A DNA stretch of 64,000 nt. Source: Ashinkailepas kermadecensis. Taxonomy: Eukaryota; Arthropoda; Thecostraca; Neolepadidae. The notes under the pieces were generated by a model. That model did not search any database, was not told where the DNA came from, and was given only the letters and a program-made list of their open reading frames with translations. Location: assembly GCA_034440615.1 (NCBI GenBank), contig JAOTOM010005184.1:1680501-1744500 (forward strand), written 5' to 3'. The position numbers and the translations under genes are program-made. Positions 45,665-56,917 of the stretch are shown here, piece after piece (position 1 is the stretch's first letter; each line of letters opens with the position of its first letter).

Positions 45665-46930
45665 TGTGATCCATCATGTTGCATAGCTTTTAGCGAAGCA
45701 CATCTGACACACATGTGACCAAGTCAGCGGCCATCCTGGATCAAATGTATGCGTTATTTCCGCAGGAATACAACACCATTCTTGATTGGCATGGCAGGCG
45801 GTCTTGCATGCATGGCAGGCATTCGTGCATGCATGCACGACAGGTGACCGTGCATGCATGCGTGGCAGGTGGTCGTGAATTTATGGCTTCTGATACAAAT
45901 ATGCGTTTTAACGCCAGGCTGTATGAATCCGTTTTTCGCCTTTGTTGACAACATCTGCATATGTTAACATCGGGCGACGTCTGCCACTATATTCTGGTCA
46001 AGACTGTCAAATACCATTCGGCGACCATGGCTCAATCCTGATCACTCGTATTTCATTCTGCCTTCATTCACTAAGCCCCATGAAGGTTGATTGTTCCTAG
46101 TGAGCGAACGAAGCAAGAAACCGAACGCAGTCTTGCAGATGAGATCAATTCGCCCTTCATATTGTTTGTTTGTTTGGATGTGCTTCGAATATTTCCATTG
46201 ATTCAGGGCACTGACTGTGATATCAAACATATCAAAATAATTGTCGTATAATGATAAATTGGTTCGGCTAATCTGGACCGGACAATATGATCCAGTGTCT
46301 GAGGTATAAATATTAAATATATTGAGGCGGGATTTTATTTGGTCCATTTGGTTCATCGTTCTATGCGTATGCATATCACGACATCCTCTGGGTGAAACAC
46401 AGCCTGGTGAAAATTGAATTAACCTTAAAAATAGGCGACGGAAAATAAGTGCTGGCCGGATGAATGCCGCACCCCTGACGTGAACAATCCCAGCCACTGG
46501 AGGTCGACCGGTGGAAGGAAATCGGCGCCTCTGCCCGCCTATCAACACGACTGGCTGAAGAACGGCGTCCCTCCAACCTCCAGGCATAGATAGCGAGTAG
46601 TCGGACAGACAACACTTCCCACGACCGCTCACTACCAGCTGCATCATGCTCTGCATGTCTGTACTAGCATGCTTGAAAACTGCACACATTCACACAAGTA
46701 ACACCTGATGACTCATCAGTTTTTTATTCCCAAAGATCTGAAGGTGATTGTCCAATCAAGAAGTATTTGCTGTTCAGTAAGGCTTTGCCAAAGTCGACCA
46801 TACATTCCTATTCCACTGATACAACCACCACGGCGGTGAGGCTAGGGCTGGCCTACCGTATGTCACCGTTCCGTGTGTTGCAAAGATTATTTTAGGAGGA
46901 CACGGCTGCCTGAACGCTACGAACACGTGT
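45665..46930. other. mostly unique sequence, one 215-codon minus frame of unknown meaning
   Basis: A 'gcatgcatgcacgac'-like repeat lies at 45,790-45,880. The minus frame at 46,042-46,689 is the longest non-repetitive open frame in the window (215 codons, with an ATG). Its peptide is well mixed, but I recognise no domain and see no supporting splice or promoter context, so I do not call it a gene. Confidence 0.35.
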
Positions 46931-46959
46931 TCTGTGTTCAAGCGGTGACCCCGTAACAC

Positions 46960-47290
46960 TGACGGGAGCGCTCACCGACTGCTGGCTGGCTGGTCGTCGG
47001 AGCCGCTGTGTGGCCGCTGCGTCGGCTCCGTCGAGCACGAGCGTCTCCGGCAGACGTCTGCCCGCCCCGCACCGTCGGTCGACTGACGGCCGGCCCGCCG
47101 ACGGCAGCCCTCCGCCCCCCGTCGACGAAGACTCCTGCGCCGCCAGTCGGAACCTCGTGGCCGCCGCGTCGAACACGACCCGAGGCGGTCCAGGAGAGGG
47201 GAGGGGTAGTCGGTTGGGGTGCCAGGCGCCGGTCACGGAGCGTCGTGCCACGACTGCATGTCGGCGGGCGACCGACTCGTCTTGAGGAAT
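46960..47290. promoter_or_regulatory. CpG-rich stretch
   Basis: About 330 bp are strongly enriched in CpG and GC compared with both flanks. Frames of 90-150 codons are open on both strands, as expected from the composition. It could be a promoter-type CpG island, the first exon of a gene outside my recognition, or a fragment of GC-rich repeat. Nothing decides between these. Confidence 0.3.
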
Positions 47291-47714
47291 ACCAATAGTA
47301 GATGTTTGTTTGCTTTGCTGGCGATGTTGAGTCGGGATGATTGACATGCGATGATTTCACGCGCTCCCAACGAACACCGTCACATCGGTGTCCTTCCCAG
47401 GGTCAAAGGAGGTCATTGCCCTCAGTTGATCCTGAAATAAATGATGGTTTACATCTTGGATTCAACTCAGCGGCCATTTTATCACGGCTTACCTGAGCGT
47501 AATCGTTTGGAATGTTTTTCAACCATTGCTGCAAGTGAGACCGATGTCGGGTGGCCCATACAACTTTGGCGTCGTGAGTGGGTATACCGATTTGCAAACC
47601 GCGAAAACTGTGACCTCCCGTAAATGTCAGGGTACACTACCTGCAGTCAAACACACACGAGATACGACTTCGGGGGAAAATTCACCAAGCATACACAGTT
47701 GACGACACTACATG

Positions 47715-47802
47715 GCGACGCGCTGGACGATCACCTTTTTTTCTCGACGACGACGATCCGCTGACCACTTTTTTCTCGACGACGACGATCCGCTGATCAT
47801 CT
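47715..47802. repeat. tandem duplication of about 38 bp
   Basis: Two copies of a block with 'ttttttctcgacgacgacga' followed by 'tccgctga'. Confidence 0.8.
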
Positions 47803-47879
47803 ATGCTCGGCGCCAATTTTTGTCCCGGCTCACTCTAACATGGTCCTTTCCTCGAACGGGCGCCTTCGGTGGAAAAATT

Positions 47880-48095
47880 CGTTGAGTGAGGGGGATGCAT
47901 CGAACACATTGAGCAGGTGCCACTGAAAGGGAGGCTTGACGGAAAATCTGTTGAGCGGGGAGCTCAGAGGGCAGGTGGAATTCAGTTGCTCTGAAGAGAG
48001 GCGCCTTTACCGACCGGAGGGATGCCACCTTTTCAATGGGGAAGGGGTCACATGTCCCCAGTGCCCCCTGTGTGTCTGCCCCGGACCAATATCCT
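47880..48095. mobile_element. diverged internal fragment of the fold-back/hAT-like MITE family
   Basis: Shared phrases with the element at 56,562-56,917 include 'gttgagcgggga', 'gatgccacc' and 'gcgcctttac', in the same order. No terminal inverted repeats are clear. Confidence 0.4.
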
Positions 48096-48835
48096 GCTTC
48101 AAAGGTGTTTTTGTTTCTTTGTATTACCACACCGATGCATTTTTTTCTTGTACGATTACTAATAACAACTGTAGGCACACATCTAACAATATTTACATCA
48201 ATCAGGTTTTTATCCACGATACATTTACTTTGAATTGCTCAGTTTTTGTGTTATTAAGCATGAAGCGAGTTTTAAAATAGACTGAATGTACATAAATTGT
48301 AGATATTTGTCTTTATTACGTTCAAATTAATAAACAAGCTAAACACATATCCCAAAATGCCAAACTAGGAAGAGTGTTGTACACCGATCTAGTTGTATCT
48401 ACTCGTATTTACTTTTGCAACCAGAATAATTACGTACGCCACCTGGGAAAGGTCCTTAAAGAACCAATTACGTTTAAACAACAAATAGGCATTTCCATGG
48501 CTTTTACAAGGTGGCTGTGTGTAAAAGTAAGACAAATATATTATTTTAAATTGTGCCCGGATATTTCTTTACCTAAATGAGGTTTTTATCACATTTGCGC
48601 GCCAGTTCGACGGGGTCGACGCCATTTTCAATTAACCGTCCTTTGTGTTTGCGCTTGTCTTGTGGTATACAGTCGTGTTCAGCGGTAAGAAAAGATAAGT
48701 ACCTGCAGATTGAACTTGGGTATATATTTTGTTTGTAGAGAAAGGAAGCATTGCATAATTAGACATTTAAACAATAGGCAGATGGTATTCCTCTGACAGA
48801 AATGCCTTTCGTTTACTGACAACTCTGATGAGTGG

Positions 48836-48914
48836 ATGCGTACTCGAGCTTCACTGAACAGGCGCCACTTTCCATGAGGGGGCACATACTACCAGTGCCC
48901 TGTATCCATCCCTG
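48836..48914. mobile_element. short hAT-like MITE remnant
   Basis: The right end, ccctgtatccatccctg, matches the termini of the neighbouring MITE family. Flanks atgagtgg (48,828-48,835) and atgagtag (48,915-48,922) agree at 7 of 8 bases. The left inverted repeat is missing or degraded. Confidence 0.4.
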
Positions 48915-49589
48915 ATGAGTAGAGCTATGCAGGTAGGGAGGTTTCTAGGTACCTACAATGAGTGGATGATTATACTTTGAGTGGACAATTAATTAGGGAA
49001 AGTGGGGGCATCCGAACACCTACGACATCATACGTCGAATGGCTCTACCGCCGCTTCTGTATGGTTAAACCTGTAATTGTACGGTGTTTACAGAATGCAA
49101 ACATGATCATGCTATCTATATTTATGCAGTTTCTTTCGATGGAAATTCTCTACCCACTCACAAAGTTCAATTTTGGAACCGACAACTATTTTGTAGTGGT
49201 GTGCTGTATTCCGAACACAAAAATGTTGGTGTATGTGATTACAAACACTAGGGGTGTTGTTCCCCGAATACTTTACTAAATCGAGTATATATCCCACACG
49301 GATATTTTATTTCGTGGTGAAAACTCACCGTTAGGCTTTTGGCGAATTTTCTGATCGGTGATTGTATGTGTCTGCTAGCACATATATTCATGGCCGGCTC
49401 TATATAAGCTTGACAGACGAGGATATAGAAAGTGCATGAGACTAAACGTCACGTAGTTATATCTTCATTTTGTTTTTTTATCGAATAAGATGCACCTGAT
49501 CGCACCGAATAGTCAGGATGGTAGCGTATGTCCTTGTCACTCGGGTAATGCTTGAAACAGGCCTCCCAGTATACATTTCCTAGTGTGGA

Positions 49590-49715
49590 CAGGGGCGGAT
49601 TCAGTAAATTCATCAAGGGCATTCATCTGGAGGGGCATTATTTTTTTTCCTCGTGGTGCGTCTGCGAATGCCCCTGCACGAGCCACTTCGGGGAAAAATC
49701 GTGTACCCGTCCCTG
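49590..49715. mobile_element. 126-bp MITE-like element with imperfect terminal inverted repeats
   Basis: The left end CAGGGGCGGATTCAG and the right end (reverse complement CAGGGACGGGTACACG) resemble each other and the larger elements at 56.6 and 59 kb. An 8-bp target-site duplication is not preserved. Confidence 0.5.
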
Positions 49716-49721
49716 ATCGAG

Positions 49722-49744
49722 GGGGGGGGGGGGGGGGGGGGGGG
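49722..49744. repeat. poly-G tract
   Basis: An uninterrupted G-run of about 22 bases, with G-quadruplex and assembly-error potential. Confidence 0.9.
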
Positions 49745-49999
49745 TGGACTCCTCTGGCATCGGTCATTACACATTATTACTGTGGGTGGAAGTTTGGTTG
49801 ACCCTGTTGGCCTCGTATCGTCAATGACTAGCTCCCCCTCATAGTTCCCCGCCGAGAGCCCAGTTCGAATGTCTGGAGTTTATTGGAATTCGGTTTAGCA
49901 CACCCATCGGCGCGATCATCATTCATCAGAAATAAATAATAAGGCTCAAAAAGGGCTTGCAATATCGACCAAGCTCGACTGTTTCGACCGACAGACTGC

Positions 50000-50372
50000 C
50001 GACCGTTAGACCATCGTCTGTCAGACTGTATGCTGTCAGATTGTAAACTGCCAGACTGTCGAGTGTCAGACTGTCAACTGTCAGACCGTCGAGTGTCAGA
50101 CTGTCAACTGTCAGACCGTCGAGTGTCAGGCAGTCAAATGTTAGACTCTCAACTGCCAGATTGTCTGGTGTGAGACTGTGAACTGTCAGACTGTCGAGTG
50201 TCAGACTGTCAACTGTCAGACTGTCAAGTGTGAGACTATCAAATATCAGCCTGTCGAGTGTCAGACTGTTAACTGTCAGACTGTAGAGTGTCAGACTATC
50301 AACTGTCAGACTATCGAGTGTCAAACTGGACTGTCAGACTGTCAGACTGTTAACTGTCAGACTGTCTAACTT
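50000..50372. repeat. 15 bp (30 bp higher-order) degenerate minisatellite
   Basis: Alternating 'gactgtcaactgtca' and 'gactgtcgagtgtca' units, about 24 in all. The minus frame of 132 codons ('LTVDSLTLDS' periodic) is a shadow. Confidence 0.9.
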
Positions 50373-50513
50373 CCGACTGCCAGGCACCACTGTCGTGTGG
50401 AGGAACAAGGAGGAGCGACCCAAGCTGTTGACAACTAGCGAGCAAATTGAAGATTAGGCAGAATGGGGCGCGAAGCCGCGACCGAGCGATGAGACAAGGT
50501 AATAGACCGAACA

Positions 50514-50632
50514 CAGAGAGACAGAGACAGAGACAGACAGAGAGACATAGAGAGACAGAGAGACAGAGACAGAGATACAGAGAGACAGAGAGACAGAGAG
50601 ACAGGGAGACAGAGAGACAGATAGACAAACAG
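50514..50632. repeat. GAGACA-type hexamer or tetramer array, first block
   Basis: Mixed 'gagaca' and 'gagagaca' units. Confidence 0.9.
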
Positions 50633-50747
50633 GGATAACTCCAGTGTTTACAGCGCTCTCGACGCTAGAATTCGCACGCGTGCCTTCCTTGTGTGTGATT
50701 GTGAGATATTTAGGACATTTTTTATACTAATATACATACATGCATAC

Positions 50748-50882
50748 AGATACAGAGACAGAGACAGAGACAGAGACAGAGACAGAGACAGAGACAGAGA
50801 CAGAGACAGAGACAGAGACAGAGACAGAGACAGAGACAGAGACAGAGACAGAGACAGAGACAGAGACAGAGACAGGGACAGT

Positions 50883-50935
<53 letters not shown>

Positions 50936-50957
50936 AGACAGAGACAGAGGCAGATGT
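50748..50957. repeat. GAGACA then GGGACA hexamer array
   Basis: About 22 perfect 'gagaca' hexamers, then about 10 'gggaca' hexamers, then 'gagaca' again. The change of register-preserving variant suggests local homogenisation. Asp-Arg and Thr-Glu dipeptide frames are shadows. Confidence 0.95.
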
Positions 50958-50977
50958 ACCCACTCAAATTTTTGCAA

Positions 50978-51178
50978 CCAGAGGCGCCCCTATGAAAGAA
51001 AAATGCGCCGCCTTGGAAGGAAATGGGCCCCTTCGGGAAGGACCGAGTGCAACCCGCCCCCTAATTTTTTTTTATCAGCCGGAGGTACCCTTCCAGGTGC
51101 TTTTGCAGTGGCGCCGCTCCAAATAAATTACACCCATTCAGACAAGTGCCCCCATGGCAAATCCTGGATCTACCCCTG
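50978..51178. mobile_element. right half of a MITE-like element
   Basis: The right terminus, aatcctggatctacccctg, is the inverted-repeat type of the CAGGGG(T/C)GGATCC family. The left end is not recognisable, perhaps lost in the hexamer array. Confidence 0.45.
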
Positions 51179-51544
51179 ATTACAACATTGCTCTCTCTGG
51201 TTATGACCTCCGGATAGCTATAAAATCGTGCACATTCACGTGTGGCTTCTCTTGCAAAAGTGACAACTTCCGTTGAACCATTAAGAGGAAAGCGGACAAT
51301 TTGAAAACAAATCTATATTTTATATGTCAGGAACAGCAATGTGACAGTGTAAATTGAAAACCAGCGATAAGAGTACCCTCCGAGCAGGTTATCAGGGATT
51401 TATTTGGGGAGCTCTTTGTCATATAGGATATGAGTTCCTGCCATCACAAAGACTGCAAATAAATAGAGATTTGATCCTCCTATTGCTATTACACGCAATC
51501 ATTGTACACACACCGGACCTTCGACACCTTCGAAACTATTTCGA

Positions 51545-52620
51545 TATCTCAACATTCGGATACCGTAAGGCAAGCCACGTCGAATGATACCCACATAATG
51601 CAAATTTAAGCCATAGCGACGAAACGCGAGGACTTTGCACAATTAAAGCTAACCTTTGACATTGAAGCTTGATCTGACATGTCCCGGGCTGAAATGCTAC
51701 TCGAGGGCTGCCCAAGGGCTGTCTCTTGATACCAAACATGGGTAGCTTTGGAAGAAAACCAAGGGGCGACTGAAAAAATGAGCTCGACCTTTGTCGTTGC
51801 AAATTAATGTGATTTTTTTAAAGGTTTGCTAGAGTACTTCACAGCACGTCGAATGACATTCACTGGATGAAAATTGAAGACATAGCAACGAGGCGCGAGG
51901 ACTACGAGCAATTTAAGCTAACCTTCGATCTTGTGGTTAGCCACAAGATCCTTGCTTGCTTGCTTCATACCAGACGTGGGTAGGTTACGGCGAAGAAAAA
52001 AGTGCGAGGCGACCGAAGAAATCGGTTTGACATTTGACGTTTGAAATTAGTTCAATTTCGTAACATTATAATACGGCACAAGCCACGTCGAATGACACCC
52101 ACTTTGTGCAATTTGAACCCATAGCGACGAATCGCGATGACTTCGAAAAATTCAAACTAGCCTTTGACCTTGAAGTTTGACTTGACATATCCCGGTTTCA
52201 AAATGTTACTCGAGGATTCACCATGGGCTATCCCTTGATAGTGGTTCTCGGTAGGCTTGGGCGAAAACAGAAAAAAAGTGAGGCGACCGAAGAGATCAAT
52301 TTGAATTTTGACCCATCGCTATGATTTCGAATTATCAAGTTTCTGATATCGCACAACTAGCGAAGTCGAATGACATCCATTTGATGGAAATTGAAGCGAT
52401 AGCAACCGAACTTCGCGTTCGGTCGATATTGCTTCAATATCACCATCTAATAAATCAAGCTAACCTTTTATCTTGAAGTTTGGCCTTGACATGCACCAGT
52501 TTGAAATGTTGCACGATGGTTCACCACAGGCTATTGCTTGATACCAAATTTTGGCTGGTTTGGGTGAAAACGAACAAAAAGGGAGGTGACTGAAGAAACC
52601 GACTTGCGTTGCGTTCACCG
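51545..52620. repeat. four-unit tandem array, about 240-280 bp unit, diverged
   Basis: A start block 'cacgtcgaatga' or its near match occurs at 51,576, 51,844, 52,084 and 52,362. Each is followed in order by 'atagcgacgaa'-like, 'gctaacctttgaccttgaag'-like and 'cttgataccaaa'-like blocks. Identity is modest, so the array is old. It has no long frame and no terminal inverted repeats. Confidence 0.75.
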
Positions 52621-52876
52621 CTAAAGTGTTCATGTGATACCTATGTAGTTGCTTCCAGCGTGTTAAGTACAAGCGGAAGCATTTGTGGTAAGTGATACGA
52701 ACGATCATAAACCCGTCGCTGAATGTCAATGCCAATACAAATGCGCCTCTGGCGAACTCGTTGCTGAATATGAATACGAATACGACGTTAACTTGAAGTA
52801 CGTGCTTAACGCTGCCATGACTCCCCTCCATGGTCTTGAAGATACCCAAGGACACCCAGAGTCACGCTTGTTCAAG

Positions 52877-52877
<1 letters not shown>

Positions 52878-52930
<53 letters not shown>
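52878..52930. repeat. TA dinucleotide microsatellite
   Basis: About 26 TA units. Confidence 0.95.
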
Positions 52931-52932
<2 letters not shown>

Positions 52933-53242
52933 TAGGGGAATGCAACCTAAGACGCATAAATCCTTGCGATGATGCAAATTCGCTGCCTCGCAAAGCACAA
53001 TTTTCCACCCAAGCGATAACATAAGATGGTCAAGGTTCATGTTATTCAAGAATGGCCTGGAAGCAGAAACTTCCAACGTTTTATAATTACCATTCGGAGA
53101 TATTGTGACGACAGATAGCCTGTGAAGCCCTTTGATTGGCTAGATCGGCTGATCGTATTTTTGGTGATTCTCTGGCATGGATATTTTCACTTTATAAATG
53201 ATTAAGTATAATTTTGTGGCGATCGTACTCAGGTAGCTGAGG

Positions 53243-53345
53243 CTTGGGGGGGGGACACGAAAGAAATTGAGGGGGACAAATCGACACTTTTCAGAAATTG
53301 TGGGGGGGGACATGTCCCCCAGGCCCCCCCCCCAGTGGTTACATC
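53243..53345 (-). mobile_element. G-rich transposon end of a third family
   Basis: On minus the end reads 'catggatgtaaccactgggg', then a G-run and 'gacatgtccccc'. It has the same general design as the G-rich ends at 0.5-2.3 kb and 59 kb but a different terminal sequence. A single-ended remnant. Confidence 0.4.
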
Positions 53346-54429
53346 CATGCTCAGTTGTGTTGCGCATTGTGGAGAATGATCTGCTAACTGCTTACTTTTT
53401 TGTACCTTTGGGTACATTCCCCATATCGAACTGTAGAATAACAGGTTGTAATGCTGTTTGTTCTGCTTTGCAGCCTGCCACACTGGAGTGATTTGACACA
53501 GGGGAGGATTAAATATTTTTTGGCAACTTTGCATTTTAAGTCACTAACCAGATTTTGGGTAGGAATATTTGAATACCATGTTTCTTACTGTGATTAAGAT
53601 GGTGTGACCACTTCTTTCCATCTCAAACGCTCACTTCTCAGTTGGTAACTAAGTAATATTAAATGCTGCCCTTGATGGGGTGCAATGAAGGACAATGTAC
53701 AATTTCAACAAACATCTCAACTTAGCCTAACCACAGAGGGTAAAGTATAGCAGACAGCTTGGTGAGGCACACTGTACACGTCAGGTCGTGGGAAATGTGT
53801 TAATTGACCCCTGCAGAAAAATGCCGAATGCATCAGCCCCTGGAAAAAGTACACTAAGTGTTGGGTCAAAATGCATTAAAAATGATTGGTGGCCATCCAT
53901 TCTTCCAAATAATCATTATATATGACATTAAAAGGAGTTATTTTTAAATACAAATATGTTACATTATTTTGCAGATAACTAGGAGTCGAAATCATTTACT
54001 AGAAATATCTGGTACCAACTAGGAAGACAATCATGAATGATCCCACATGCAACACCCTTTTGGCAGGCACAACAACATGACGATGTCATGCGGCTTGTTT
54101 ACTGGGCTGCACTGACCAGGCCTCTTATGGTGCACATACTGTGAGGTGTACCCGAAAGGCATGCACAGAACGAGATCGCGTCAAGATTTCCGTGCTTTGC
54201 ATGTTGGACCTAATCTAACCAAACGTAGCCTAGGCTCCTTTTTCAGTTTTTTTCTTTCAATTTGTCAACTGAATTTCCAATTTCAACATATGGAAACCTA
54301 GCCTAATCTAATATAGCCTCATACATATGAACATCAATAAAACTCCACGGCATAAATATCTCATAATCTGTGTCTTGCATGTTGTACATGCATAAGGATG
54401 CTGTTTTCAGGTGCAGGCTCCGTAACATC
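53346..54429. other. intergenic sequence, no gene recognised
   Basis: A/T-rich with scattered 'cctaacc/cctaatc' motifs near 54,200-54,330. No structured feature. Confidence 0.4.
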
Positions 54430-54469
54430 AACAAACCTGCAAAAAGAAAGCATGCACAATGTGATCAAA

Positions 54470-55558
54470 ACCTTTGGTGATGTATTTGTTGTCCATTTTA
54501 GGATGGAGCCAGAACACGATCAGAGGCTGGAGAACTTCTATAAGGAGGTCGTCCCGATGATATTCCGCGACAGCAACAGTTCCGGAACAGTTCCGCCTGT
54601 GCCGTGAGACTGGAGGTAAAGTGCTGACTGTCTTGGATGCACAAGAAGAGTAGGGCGACATCCCATTCGATAATAAAGTTTCTGCTTCTCCTGTGGTACA
54701 TTGGGAGCATTGTGAGCTTCCGCAAGGTCGGAATGGTATTTGGCCTGTAGCTGGGAGCAGCCTGGAACTGCGTCCACCACGTAGTAAAACTCTCAATAGA
54801 ACAAACCCACAGGTGCATCCGTCTGCCCGGAAGGGCCAAGCTGGAAGATGTGCGGAGGCTTGCTGACAAGGGGATGAAAGTGGCAGTGGGTGCTGTTGAT
54901 GGGTGCCACATCCCTATCTGTAGACCTCCTGCGGACGAGCATGCTTATGTCAATCGAAAAACTTACACTCCATCATTTTCATGGCCGTAGTAGATGTACC
55001 ATGTATGTACCGTAGTACATTTATGGATATGTGTGTCGGTTGGCGCCGAGCTCTATGCACCGCTCGGTGTATTTGAAAACAGTCCGCTGGGGAAGAGCTT
55101 GGCCCCCGAGCCATTTCGAGCACAGCATCTGCCAGAAATTTATCGTATACTTGGCGACTCAGCATTTCATCTGTCAACCTACTTCATGACCCCCTTCCGA
55201 GATAATCAAGTGCGTGCACAGGGCGCAGGCCACCTGACGCAACAAAAAAAACTACTTTAACTACAAGTTGTGCACTGCGCGAGCGGTCGTCGAAAACGCG
55301 TTCGGGATCTTGAATGGTAGATTTCGCAGGCTGACGTACCTGGAGACCCAGTCCATGGAGAAAGCCGTAGACATAGCGACTGTGGCCTGCGTGCTGCACA
55401 ACATACGCAACACCAACAATGATGAGTGGGAGGAAGTCGGTGTAGGTGATGCTGTTGAAGATTAAATCGGCGATGCCAATGAAAGCGGTGATGACGGTGC
55501 GGCGGCCGTGCAAAAGCGTGTCCGTCTTGTTGAGGAACTGTGGACGGCACGCCAATGA
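54470..55558 (+). pseudogene. PIF/Harbinger-type DDE transposase, decayed
   Basis: Order along the plus strand: 'HFRMEPEHDQRLENF' (about 54,490); 'LLLLWYIGSIVSFRKVGMVFG' minus its last residues (54,679-54,745), the helix-turn-helix-like block before the catalytic core; 'VAVGAVDGCHIPICRPPADE' with the first catalytic Asp at 54,898-54,900; then 'LHSIIFMAVVD'. Next is 'LYAPLGVFENSPLGKSL', where the HDARV Asp reads Tyr. The series ends with 'LGDSAFHLSTYFMTPFRDN' and 'VVENAFGILNGRFRRL' with the catalytic Glu at 55,292-55,294. An A8 run at 55,244-55,251 has one extra A. An in-frame TAA at 55,463 precedes the likely natural stop at 55,556-55,558. Length and order fit the DDE_Tnp_4 family. Several frame breaks and the lost Asp make it inactive. 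Confidence 0.85.
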
Positions 55559-55595
55559 GAAATGAGGATGGAGCGCCAGAGAGGAACTGTGTGCG

Positions 55596-55722
55596 TAACG
55601 CGAGTGTGGATCTGTGTGCGGAACGCGAGTGTGGGTCTGTGTGCGGAACGCGAGTGTGGATCTGTGTGCGGAACGCGAGCGTGGATATGTGGGCGTAACG
55701 CGAGTGTGGATCTGTGGGACTG
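55596..55722. repeat. minisatellite, 25 bp unit, about 5 copies
   Basis: The unit is 'aacgcgagtgtggatctgtg' plus 'tgcgg', starting 40 bp after the transposase stop. Confidence 0.9.
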
Positions 55723-56561
55723 AGAGGCTGAACCGTCGCTACCGTCGAGGGGCCAGGTGGCGCCACCGACACTCTCCAGCGCCGACCGTCACGCAAGGGG
55801 GCGCCACACAGCCGCCGCGTCTCGACTCACCACCGGGACGGAGGCACACAGGGAAGTAAGTGGGTGCACTTTGCAAGGGTGTGTGGGTTGTAGCCCCCAC
55901 TCCTGTAGGGGCATCCGCCCGACTCTTCCATACAGGGCAAAGTGGTGTAGGCACTTCCAAGCGGCGCATCTCGTGACGCGGAATAACGAGCGTGTGGGGT
56001 GTGGCGAGATCTCGCTGTGGACACCACATCGGTAGGTCTGTGCAACTCCTAACATTGTTTTTTTTTGTTAGGTCTCTATGAATGCAAAGTGCTTCATGTC
56101 ATCATATGCTATCTCAAACGCCTTTTTATAAGCAATATTCTTATGTCAGTATCAGCTATCTTAGCCCTATAAATGTCCTTTTCTAGACTAATGCGCACAA
56201 TATCTGACACGACAACCTCTGTGCCCATGCTTCTCTGTGATGCTGCCTTGACTTTTGTTATACATCAGACTGAAATCTAGCTCCAGAGCCACTAATACTT
56301 ATTGAGTACTTTCTTTTTTGTGCTCTGCCGTCTCTTCCAATTTCTCTCATATTTCAACTCTGAGCTTATTAGGGCTAGGCAGAGGTGCAAAAAGTACCCT
56401 CTTACCTTCTATGGGGGGTAGCAGATAGACTTGATAACACAACTCCTTGGTAGCGCAATCTTGTCGAAAACATTAGCAGCCCCCCACTGTGTTAAAATGG
56501 ATGCTTCATGTCAATGAAGATGCTTACCAAAATTGCATGTCCGAACTTTGAAAAATTGTAG
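55723..56561. other. no gene recognised
   Basis: A GC-rich part at 55,730-56,040 has short frames on both strands without a motif. The rest is A/T-rich. Confidence 0.4.
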
Positions 56562-56917
56562 CAGGGGTGGATCCAGAAATTTGCCGCGGGTGGAGGCACT
56601 TGTCTGGAGTAGCACCATTTCATCGGAGGGCCACCACTGCGAAAGTCCCCGGAACGACGCATTCGGCAGAACATCGTTGAGCGGGGAGGGGGTGCACTCC
56701 AGCATGCTGAAGTAGCGCCTTTTCATCTTAGGGACTGCCTTTTCCTCCAGAGGAGAAGGCGGTCCCTAAGATGAAAAGGCTGATCAGCTTCATCAGCCTT
56801 TGGCTGATAAATCCATGGAGTGGAAGGTGCACTCAAGCTTTCCTGGAGGGGAGCCACCTTTCCATGCGGAGGGGATACATGCCACCACTCCTCCCCCATC
56901 CCCTGTATCCGCCTCTG
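56562..56917. mobile_element. 356-bp fold-back MITE, hAT-like ends
   Basis: The left end is CAGGGGTGGATCCAG. The right end, read on minus, is CAGAGGCGGATACAG. The centre holds a long hairpin: 31-bp arms at 56,717-56,747 and 56,750-56,780, two mismatches, 2-base loop. Flanks aattgtag and attggaag agree only partly, so a decayed 8-bp target-site duplication is possible. There is no coding capacity. A hAT-type transposase would have to act in trans. Confidence 0.65.
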
